Below, piece after piece: positions 23,880 through 31,131 of a stretch of DNA of 64,000 nucleotides (positions are counted from its first letter, which is position 1; each line of letters begins with the position of its first letter). The stretch comes from an uncultured Porphyromonadaceae bacterium (GTDB lineage: Bacteria > Bacteroidota > Bacteroidia > Bacteroidales > Muribaculaceae): positions 31,139-95,138 of the forward strand of contig CANOLV010000009.1 of the NCBI GenBank assembly GCA_947567425.1, written 5' to 3'. The position numbers and the translations under genes are program-made. The notes under the pieces are model-generated. The model did no database searches, was not told the origin of the DNA, and saw only the letters and a list, made by a program, of their open reading frames with translations.

Positions 23880-26843
23880 ATGAAACGATTATTAATCTCT
23901 TTCTTCGCGGCTTTGACGGCCGTGTGTGCAGGGTCGGGACTGAGTGCCGGGACTCTGCTTGTCGGACGCACCGACGCATCGGCCCGGGAAGCGTGGGTCG
24001 ACTCGGTGATGGGATCCATGACTTTGCAGGAGAAGGTGGAGCAGCTGTTTGTCCCGGTAGTCGATCCGAGGGACGTGGCTTCTGCAAAAAGCGTGTTGCG
24101 CCGCTATGTCGGGAATCACCATGTAGGCGGACTCCTTTTCAGCGGAGGTACTGTCGACCAGTATGCCGCGCTGATCGATTATGCGCAGTCGCTGTCGGGA
24201 GTGCCTTTGATGATAACCCTTGACGGGGAGTGGGGGCTGGCCATGCGGCTTAAGGATGCGCCAAGGTTCCCTTATAATATGAGTCTGGGGTCTATTGCCG
24301 ACGATTCGCTGTTGTATGACTACGGGCGTGAGGTGGCGCGTCAATGTGCGCAGCTCGGCATCCACGTCAATTTTGCTCCTGTCATGGATGTCAATGTGAA
24401 TCCTGCCAATCCGGTGATCGGGCGTCGTTCGTTCGGTGCCGATCCTGAGCGTGTGGCCAGGCTTGGAACAGCCTATGCGCGTGGACTTGAGGATGGAGGG
24501 GTATTGTCTGTGGCGAAGCATTTTCCCGGTCATGGCGACACCAGCGTCGATTCCCATAAGGCATTGCCCACAGTCGACCATTCGCTGGAGGTGATGGAGA
24601 ATGTCGATCTGATGCCGTTCCGCAGATATGTGGATTCGGGTATGGGCGGAGTCATGGTGGGCCATCTTAATGTGCCTGCGCTGGATCCGTCGGGTGTGCC
24701 TGCGTCTATGTCGCCGGCGGTTACCACCGGATGGCTTAAGGATAAGATGGGGTTTGAAGGTCTTGTATTTACCGACGGGTTGGCCATGAAGGGCGCCGCG
24801 CTTCCTGGTCAGAATATATGTGTGTCGGCCTTGAAAGCGGGGGCCGACGTGCTTCTTCAGCCTCTGTCGCTTGCATCCGACATATCGGCGGTGATGGCGG
24901 CTTTGCGTGAAGGTGAGTTGTCGGAAGAGGTGATTGACGGATGTGTGCGTAAAATGCTCGGCTATAAGTTCGCTCTTGGTCTTGACAAGCGTCCCGCGCC
25001 TGTGTCGTCGCCCGGATTGAAAAAGCGTATCGACTCGCCTGAGGCCGAAGCGGTTCGGCGTAGACTGACGGCGGCCATGATGGTGTGTCTTGACAATGGC
25101 GGAGGCAAGTTGCCGGTGCAGGGGCTTGATTCGGCCAGCATTGCCGTGCTGAGCGTAGGTGCGCCGCGCGACAACGAGTTCAGTGCCATGTGTCGCAAAT
25201 ATGCCGATGTCAGGCTTTATTCCGCCTCTGAAAGTCTTTCCGCTGATCAGATAGCTTCTGTAAAGAAGCATGACATAGTCATAGTGGCTCTGTTCACTGA
25301 CAAGGCTGGCTCCCGCAATGTGCTTAGTCAGATCGGGTCGCATCCGGGTCTTGTGAATGTGTTTCTGATGGAACCTTACAAAATGGCTAAATTTGCTCCG
25401 TTGAGAAGCCGGTCCGTGATTTTGGCGGGCGAGGATTCCCCTCTGGCGAGAGAGTATGCGGCCCAGGCCCTGTTCGGAGGTATCCGTGTCAACGGCACCT
25501 TGCCTGTTGATGTCGACCGCATAGGTTCATGCGGATCGGGGATCGGTCTGATGAAGACACGCCTGGGCTATAGTTCGCCGTTGGCCGAGCGGATGGATGC
25601 GTCGCTTACGTCGCGGATCGATTCGATCGTGAAGGTCGGTCTTGCCTCGGGAGCATTCCCCGGATGCCAGGTGCTTGTGGCTCGTGACGGAATGGTGGTC
25701 GTGAACAGGAATTATGGATACACCGACCATCGAAAGACTCATAAAGTGGCTGATTCCACCATGTATGACCTTGCATCTGTCAGTAAGGCCGCGGGTATGC
25801 TTCCGGGGCTTATGCTGGCCTACGACAGGGGGCTTTACCGCATTGACAGTCCGGTGAGTGCATATCTGCCACGGATGTCGTCTCCCGATAAAAAGGCTAT
25901 CACCGTGAAGCAACTGCTTTACCATGAGAGCCGTATGCCGGCTACTTTGAGCGTGTGGCACGCCGTCATGGATTCTTCTACCTACACCGGACGCCTGCTC
26001 GCCTATCGCTACCGGGGCGACAACACCATAAAGCTTTATAAAGGGGTGTACGGCAACAATAAGGCCCGGCTCCGCTCCGACATAACGTCTGCTGTGATGA
26101 CGCCGCAGTTTGACGTAAGGATCAACGACGCTCTTTATGTGGGCAGGCCGACGGCCGACACGATTCTGAACCGTATATATAATGTGGAATTGCGCAAGAA
26201 GGGAGGCTTATGCTATTCCGACCTCAACTTCATACTGCTTAAGGAGATGGAGGAGACACTGACGGGAATTCCACACGACAGGTTTGTGCTTGACAATGTG
26301 TTTGCCCCAATCGGTGCATACCGGACCATGTACAATCCGCTGTCCCGATTTGTAAAAGGTGCGATAGCTCCGACCGAACATGACGCGTTTCTGCGTAAGC
26401 AGACCATGCACGGGTATGTCCATGACGAGCTTAGCGCGTTCATGGGTGGCGTCCAGGGCAATGCCGGACTGTTCTCGAATGCCGACGGACTTGCGAAATT
26501 GTGTCAGATGTACATCGACCATGGCGTTTACGGAGGGCGGCAGATAATCTCCGCTAAGACGATGGATATGTTCTTGAATGCAAAAAGTCCCAACTCACGG
26601 CGCGGTCTGGGATTTGACAAGCCCGACATCTCCAATCCGGCCAAATCTCCTGTTCCGGAAGCTGCCCATCCGTCGACGGTGGGACATATCGGTTTTACAG
26701 GCACATGTTTTTGGGTCGATCCCCACAACAGGCTGGTCTATGTATTCTTAAGTAACAGGGTCAACCCTACGCGCGACACTCCCGCATTTACCCGGCTTAA
26801 TATCCGTCCTGCTATCCTTGCGATGGTTTATGAAGCACTTTGA
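23880..26843 (+). CDS. GH3 (NagZ-like) beta-N-acetylglucosaminidase fused to class C beta-lactamase-like domain
   Basis: 987 residues from the start at 23880, where MKRLLISFFAALTAVCAGSGLS gives a signal peptide. Residues about 45-390 form a GH3 N-domain with the NagZ-type loop AKHFPGHGDTSVDSHKALP (catalytic His/Asp dyad) and nucleophile Asp in LVFTDGLAMKG. A GH3 C-like region follows to about 560. Residues about 580-985 form a serine beta-lactamase/DD-peptidase-like domain with SVSK (SxxK), YSDL in place of YxN, and HIGFTG in place of KTG. The pairing suggests peptidoglycan turnover in the periplasm: glucosaminidase plus esterase or peptidase. An intrinsic terminator follows. Confidence 0.9.
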   Translation: MKRLLISFFAALTAVCAGSGLSAGTLLVGRTDASAREAWVDSVMGSMTLQEKVEQLFVPVVDPRDVASAKSVLRRYVGNHHVGGLLFSGGTVDQYAALIDYAQSLSGVPLMITLDGEWGLAMRLKDAPRFPYNMSLGSIADDSLLYDYGREVARQCAQLGIHVNFAPVMDVNVNPANPVIGRRSFGADPERVARLGTAYARGLEDGGVLSVAKHFPGHGDTSVDSHKALPTVDHSLEVMENVDLMPFRRYVDSGMGGVMVGHLNVPALDPSGVPASMSPAVTTGWLKDKMGFEGLVFTDGLAMKGAALPGQNICVSALKAGADVLLQPLSLASDISAVMAALREGELSEEVIDGCVRKMLGYKFALGLDKRPAPVSSPGLKKRIDSPEAEAVRRRLTAAMMVCLDNGGGKLPVQGLDSASIAVLSVGAPRDNEFSAMCRKYADVRLYSASESLSADQIASVKKHDIVIVALFTDKAGSRNVLSQIGSHPGLVNVFLMEPYKMAKFAPLRSRSVILAGEDSPLAREYAAQALFGGIRVNGTLPVDVDRIGSCGSGIGLMKTRLGYSSPLAERMDASLTSRIDSIVKVGLASGAFPGCQVLVARDGMVVVNRNYGYTDHRKTHKVADSTMYDLASVSKAAGMLPGLMLAYDRGLYRIDSPVSAYLPRMSSPDKKAITVKQLLYHESRMPATLSVWHAVMDSSTYTGRLLAYRYRGDNTIKLYKGVYGNNKARLRSDITSAVMTPQFDVRINDALYVGRPTADTILNRIYNVELRKKGGLCYSDLNFILLKEMEETLTGIPHDRFVLDNVFAPIGAYRTMYNPLSRFVKGAIAPTEHDAFLRKQTMHGYVHDELSAFMGGVQGNAGLFSNADGLAKLCQMYIDHGVYGGRQIISAKTMDMFLNAKSPNSRRGLGFDKPDISNPAKSPVPEAAHPSTVGHIGFTGTCFWVDPHNRLVYVFLSNRVNPTRDTPAFTRLNIRPAILAMVYEAL

Positions 26844-26867
26844 TAGAAAATTTAGAAAAAATTGAAT

Positions 26868-26903
26868 AAAATGCCGGAAAAATTTGCAAGTCTCCGGCAT
26901 TTT
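26868..26903 (+). terminator. Intrinsic terminator after the GH3 fusion gene
   Basis: Perfect 10-base arms AAAATGCCGG (26868-26877) and CCGGCATTTT (26894-26903) with a 16-base loop and a T tail. The loop contains the -33 element of the gdhA promoter. Confidence 0.8.
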
Positions 26904-26915
26904 GTTGTATCTTTG
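26883..26915 (+). promoter_or_regulatory. Promoter of gdhA
   Basis: TTTG at 26883-26886, 21 bases, then TATCTTTG at 26908-26915 followed by CG: a textbook Bacteroidetes sigma-AB promoter. The gdhA start is at 26959, giving a leader of about 35 bases. The -33 element lies within the loop of the upstream gene's terminator, so the two signals share DNA. Confidence 0.85.
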
Positions 26916-26958
26916 CGTCGGTAAAAAACTTATTTGTTATTTTATTTAGAAAGTTACA

Positions 26959-28293
26959 ATGAAAGCTATCGAAGTATTATCTGACCTTAAGCGTCGGTTT
27001 CCCAACGAGCCGGAATATCTGCAGGCCGTGGAGGAGGTTATCACAACTATCGAGGATGAGTATAACAAGCATCCTGAATTCGAACGCTACAACCTTATCG
27101 AGCGGCTTTGCATTCCTGACCGTATTTTCTCTTTCAGGGTTTCCTGGGTCGATGATAAGGGTAAGGTGCAGAACAATATGGGATATCGCATCCAGCATAA
27201 CAACGCCATAGGTCCGTATAAGGGAGGCATACGTTTTCACTCATCTGTGAATCCGTCGATTCTGAAATTCCTTGCATTTGAGCAGACATTCAAGAACTCT
27301 CTGACTACGCTGGCCATGGGTGGCGCCAAGGGTGGTTCCGACTTCTCGCCCAGAGGTAAGAGCGACATGGAAGTCATGCGCTTTTGCCAGGCATTTATCC
27401 AGGAGCTTTGGCGTCAGATAGGTCCCGACACCGACGTGCCTGCCGGCGACATAGGCGTAGGCGGCCGTGAGGTCGGTTACATGTACGGTATGTACAAGAA
27501 GATGGCTCGCGAAAACACCGGTACTTTTACCGGAAAAGGTCTTGAGTTCGGTGGATCGCTGATCCGTCCGGAGGCAACGGGCTATGGCAATGTCTATTTT
27601 CTTCTTAACATGCTTGCTACCCGCGGCATAGACATAAAGGATAAAGTGGTGGCCATATCCGGTTCTGGCAACGTGGCCACTTACACAGCCAAGAAACTCC
27701 TTGAACTTGGAGCGAAGGTGATCACTATGAGCGATTCCGACGGTTGCATCTATGTTCCCGACGGTCTGACCAAAGAACAGCTCGACTACATCTTCAAGCT
27801 TAAGAATGAATATCGCGGACGTATACGCGAATTTGCCGATGAATTCGGTTGCGAATATGTCGAGGGCGGTCGTCCGTGGGGCTATAAGTGCGACATCGCA
27901 ATGCCTTCGGCCACTCAGAACGAACTTGACGGCGACGACGCCCGCACTCTTCTCGCCAACGGTTGCTTCGCTGTTAGCGAGGGTGCCAACATGCCTTCTA
28001 CGCCTGAAGCTATCAAGGAATTCCTTAAGGCTAAGATTCTGTATGCTCCGGGCAAGGCCGCCAATGCCGGCGGTGTGTCGGTTTCCGGCCTGGAAATGGC
28101 TCAGAATGCACAGAAGCTCACCTGGAGTGCCGAAGAGGTTGATGAGAAGCTCAAGGGCATCATGGCCAATATCCACGGGCAGTGTATGAAATACGGACAT
28201 GAGGATGACGGCTACACTAACTACGTGAAGGGAGCCAACGTGGCCGGATTCATCAAGGTGGCCCGCGCCATGATGGCGCAGGGTATCCTGTAA
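26959..28293 (+). CDS. gdhA: NADP-type glutamate dehydrogenase
   Basis: 444 residues, the length of hexameric bacterial GDH. The glutamate/2-oxoglutarate site is in IGPYKGGIRFHSSVN and the catalytic Lys in MGGAKGGSDFSPRGKSD. The Rossmann motif SGSGNVATYTAKKLLELGA and the ending NVAGFIKVARAMMAQGIL also fit. The enzyme makes glutamate from 2-oxoglutarate and ammonia, the main ammonium-assimilation route in Bacteroidales at high ammonia. It is transcribed alone, with a strong promoter and terminator. Coenzyme preference (NADP rather than NAD) is inferred from family resemblance. Confidence 0.97.
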   Translation: MKAIEVLSDLKRRFPNEPEYLQAVEEVITTIEDEYNKHPEFERYNLIERLCIPDRIFSFRVSWVDDKGKVQNNMGYRIQHNNAIGPYKGGIRFHSSVNPSILKFLAFEQTFKNSLTTLAMGGAKGGSDFSPRGKSDMEVMRFCQAFIQELWRQIGPDTDVPAGDIGVGGREVGYMYGMYKKMARENTGTFTGKGLEFGGSLIRPEATGYGNVYFLLNMLATRGIDIKDKVVAISGSGNVATYTAKKLLELGAKVITMSDSDGCIYVPDGLTKEQLDYIFKLKNEYRGRIREFADEFGCEYVEGGRPWGYKCDIAMPSATQNELDGDDARTLLANGCFAVSEGANMPSTPEAIKEFLKAKILYAPGKAANAGGVSVSGLEMAQNAQKLTWSAEEVDEKLKGIMANIHGQCMKYGHEDDGYTNYVKGANVAGFIKVARAMMAQGIL

Positions 28294-28327
28294 ATTTGAT
28301 CCAAACTACACATTTTTATATACCTGC

Positions 28328-28362
28328 GAGGATTTGTCGTTACAGACAGATCCTCTTTTTTT
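28328..28362 (+). terminator. Intrinsic terminator of gdhA
   Basis: GAGGATTTGTC (28328-28338) pairs with GACAGATCCTC (28345-28355), one mismatch, followed by seven T residues at 28356-28362. Confidence 0.88.
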
Positions 28363-28406
28363 GCCGTTACGCGGTAAGATGACGCATTAATTGCTATTTT
28401 TGCAAA

Positions 28407-30689
28407 ATGAATATCAGGATTCACATCATGCCGCAGTGCCGCAACTCTGACTTTGTGAGATTTTTCGCTCTTATATGCGGAATGCTCATGTGTGCTCTCG
28501 CGTTTGCCGGCGAGGCCTACCTGTTCTCTCCGGTGGAGCTTGGAGGCGATGTGTCTGACAGGGAATTGCGTTCGATATCGCAGTTGCCTGACGGGAGGAT
28601 GGTGTTTGTCACCGAGGAGTCGATCTATATTTACGACGGCGTAAACCATGACTCATACAGAACAATGCCGGATGGAGGTGTATGCAGATTGCCTGGATAT
28701 GATGGCTTCACGCATATATACATAGAAGGTGATTCGTTGCTGTGGTACAAAAACAGGGGACGTTTGAGTTGCCTGAACTGGCGTGATGGTTTCTCGCTGA
28801 CGGCGGATGATATGAGCGGGGTGTTGGGAGGTCATGGAGTTCCTGACGATTTGTTCGTGGACAATGGCGGGTGTCGGTGGATTTGTCGTGGCGATAGTCT
28901 CGTATCTGCTTCGTTGGCTATATGCATGCGTTCGGGAGCCGGGATGCTTCAGGACGTTGCATCGCGTAGTGATACGTTGTATATGTTCTTTGACGACGGC
29001 AAAGTCGATGCCTATGCTCTTACCGACGGTAGTTTGAAGTACACTGTGGCGGCTTATGGTGATGATGAGCTTGATGATTTCCGCAACACGTCATTGGTTG
29101 TGGCTGATGATGACGGGTTTTATCAGTTGCGCACCGGTCGCATGAGCGGCCTTTTTTATTTCGATTCAGGGTCGCGATGTTGGTCGCGGTTGCTTGATGC
29201 CGGCTATACTCTGAACACTTTGGCGTTGGGGCCGGCGCGTGAGGTTATGGTCAGTTGTCAGAAAGGATTGTGGATTATAGACCCTATTAACGGCGACAAT
29301 CGCTACATGGATTATATTCACGTGTCGTCGGGCAATAATCTGGCTACTGAGATCAGTTCCGTATTTGTCGATAAGGACGGGGGCATCTGGCTCGGGACTT
29401 TCAACCGTGGAATATTGTACACCCATCCTTCCGGATATGAATGCATATCTATAAAGTTGCCCGAAGTGCTTAAGTCGCGTCGTCCGGAAGGCTTCTGCGA
29501 AGATCGGTTCGGTCGGGTATATCTTTATGGCGACGGCGTCGCATATCTTGTCGATGTTGAAGAAAATACGATTTCAGATATGTCAGGCGGCATGTCGGCG
29601 GTGTCGTCTTATCATACCGGTTACGATGGCGGTAATGCATTCTCGGCTTTCGACGGTACGGAATATTTTCTTGGGGCTGATGCCGTTACGGTCTTTAAGC
29701 CGGGTGTGCCGGTCACCCCTGTGCCGCGTTCGTATGCACCGTTGCTTACCGGAATAAATGTAAATGGCGATAGACTTGATGTCAGACAAGAATCTGCCGA
29801 TAGTGTCAGTGTGCCATATGCGTCGGTTTGTGGCGTCGAACTCGACTATGGCCATGGTTTTGTCACCTTCGAATATTCTGTTCTCAATTATAGCCATGCT
29901 TCTGGAGTTGGATTGAAGTATATGCTTGAGGGATTTGATTCCGACACGATGTCCGTACCCCTGTCGCTGCCTGGCAATATGGTGGCCAAGATTAATTATT
30001 CGGCTTTGCCTCCGGGGAAATATATTCTGAAAGTATGGTACGGCGACGATTCCGGAGCGGCGCATCGGACCCGGTTGAGTGTAAGTGTCAAAGCTCCATG
30101 GTGGCATAATCCTTGGCTTTTGTTCGGTGTCGGATTGTTGATCGTCGCGGCATGCTGCGCTATGGCGCGGCGCATGGCGGAGCGTAAGCGCCGGAGGCTG
30201 CTTAAAGAGGAGACTTTGTTGTCCCGCATGCGCGAGCTGATCGAGCAGTGTGAGCGCTATGAGAGTGAGCGCAGGACTCTTGCCGGTACAGATACCTCCT
30301 GCGGGACACCTGCCGGAGAAGATAACGATAAGGATGAGGAGATGAGTCCGGCCGACAAGGAGTTTTTGTCGCGTGCGGCCGCGATGGTCGAACGCAACAT
30401 TGATGAACCCGGCTATTCGGTCGAGCGGCTGAGCCGCGACCTTTGTATGGACCGGACGGGACTTTACCGTAAACTCGTGGGGCTTCTCGACAAGTCGCCG
30501 AGTCTGTTTATACGCAGTGTCCGTCTGCGCCGGGCTTTGAAGATTATCGAGGAGAATCCAGGCATCAGTATTGCCGAAGTTGCGGCGTTGACTGGTTTCA
30601 GCGGCGGCAGCTATTTCAGCAAATGTTTTCAGGAAGAATTCGGTTGTCGGCCGTCGGAATATGCTTCCAAATGCGGAAAATCAACATAG
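28407..30689 (+). CDS. Envelope-spanning AraC-family regulator (HTCS-like without kinase)
   Basis: 760 residues. After a signal segment (FFALICGMLMCALAFAG) comes a beta-propeller-like sensor (about 35-440; DGGIWLGTFNRGILYTHP is a Reg_prop-type blade), a Y_Y_Y-like Ig domain (about 475-555; FEYSVLNYSHASGVGLKYML, LPPGKYILKVWY), one membrane helix (about 570-588) and a C-terminal AraC helix-turn-helix (about 660-757; LSRDLCMDRTGLYRKLVGLL, IAEVAALTGFSGGSYFSKCFQEEFG). No HisKA, ATPase or receiver domain fits between helix and HTH, so it works as a one-component regulator. A -7-like TATTTTTG at 28395-28402 would place the transcript start at the first ATG, so Met8 (28428) is a real alternative start. 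A direct repeat downstream of the gene is its likely operator. Confidence 0.85.
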   Translation: MNIRIHIMPQCRNSDFVRFFALICGMLMCALAFAGEAYLFSPVELGGDVSDRELRSISQLPDGRMVFVTEESIYIYDGVNHDSYRTMPDGGVCRLPGYDGFTHIYIEGDSLLWYKNRGRLSCLNWRDGFSLTADDMSGVLGGHGVPDDLFVDNGGCRWICRGDSLVSASLAICMRSGAGMLQDVASRSDTLYMFFDDGKVDAYALTDGSLKYTVAAYGDDELDDFRNTSLVVADDDGFYQLRTGRMSGLFYFDSGSRCWSRLLDAGYTLNTLALGPAREVMVSCQKGLWIIDPINGDNRYMDYIHVSSGNNLATEISSVFVDKDGGIWLGTFNRGILYTHPSGYECISIKLPEVLKSRRPEGFCEDRFGRVYLYGDGVAYLVDVEENTISDMSGGMSAVSSYHTGYDGGNAFSAFDGTEYFLGADAVTVFKPGVPVTPVPRSYAPLLTGINVNGDRLDVRQESADSVSVPYASVCGVELDYGHGFVTFEYSVLNYSHASGVGLKYMLEGFDSDTMSVPLSLPGNMVAKINYSALPPGKYILKVWYGDDSGAAHRTRLSVSVKAPWWHNPWLLFGVGLLIVAACCAMARRMAERKRRRLLKEETLLSRMRELIEQCERYESERRTLAGTDTSCGTPAGEDNDKDEEMSPADKEFLSRAAAMVERNIDEPGYSVERLSRDLCMDRTGLYRKLVGLLDKSPSLFIRSVRLRRALKIIEENPGISIAEVAALTGFSGGSYFSKCFQEEFGCRPSEYASKCGKST

Positions 30690-30722
30690 TTGCATCCTGT
30701 TTCAACATAGTTATTACATAGT
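30681..30722 (+). promoter_or_regulatory. Phased direct repeats, candidate operator of the AraC-type regulator
   Basis: TCAACATAGTT occurs at 30681-30691 and again at 30702-30712, 21 bases apart (two helical turns). Its core ACATAGT recurs at 30716-30722, another 11 bases on. The first copy overlaps the regulator's stop codon. The array ends 16 bases before the TATCTTTG element at 30739, the position where AraC proteins usually bind to activate. The assignment is inference from spacing and position. Confidence 0.6.
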
Positions 30723-30738
30723 AACGCCTTGATTGGCC

Positions 30739-30746
30739 TATCTTTG
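30739..30746 (+). promoter_or_regulatory. -7 element, likely GH31 promoter
   Basis: TATCTTTG followed by CA, an exact TAnnTTTG match. No -33 TTTG is seen at the correct distance, as expected of an activator-dependent promoter. Transcription would start near 30753, just before the MITE at 30762. Confidence 0.6.
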
Positions 30747-30761
30747 CAGACGTAACAATAA

Positions 30762-31110
30762 GAGTGTGTCTAAAAGTAAATGTTAATACGAGGATTCCGT
30801 ATTTCGGAGAGGATTTTGTGGTGCAGTTGAAAGAGTGTACTTGATGTACACGACTGAAACAAAGCACAAAATACACCCGAAAGACGGGAGGCCACGGTAA
30901 CTTTCACAGACATATTCCATGTAATCGAAAATTTTAGAATCATTAATCAAATATGTGTGAATTAATAATTGATAACCCTGCACGACCACTCTTTGGTGCT
31001 TTATTCTTAACTCTGCGGTCGAGTGGCAAAGGCCACACTCCCTTATCGTTAAGAATAAATCCCTCAAAGATTAGTCGCCCTCGTGTTGACATTTATTTTT
31101 AGACACACTC
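30762..31110. mobile_element. MITE-like element with terminal inverted repeats and TAA target duplication
   Basis: 349 bases bounded by 32-base terminal inverted repeats that agree at 29 positions; both ends open with GAGTGTGTCTAAAA. A direct TAA flanks each side (30759-30761 and 31111-31113), a TNA duplication typical of some IS5-family groups. No transposase is encoded. Inside are nested hairpins: ATTTTGTG/CACAAAAT enclosing GTGTAC/GTACAC in the left part, and TTTATTCTTAAC (31000-31011) with GTTAAGAATAAA (31048-31059) enclosing GTGGC/GCCAC in the right part. A 49-codon frame (30953-31102, opening MCELIIDNPARPLFG) ends inside the right repeat; I do not recognise it. The element lies in the expected 5' leader of the GH31 gene. 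Confidence 0.85.
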
Positions 31111-31131
31111 TAAATCTAAATCCATTAATTT

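Noticed and set aside
23892-25343. 483-codon antisense frame opposite the GH3 gene
   Set aside because: Composition is Arg/His-rich, typical of antisense reading of a GC-rich gene; the plus strand has full GH3 motifs.
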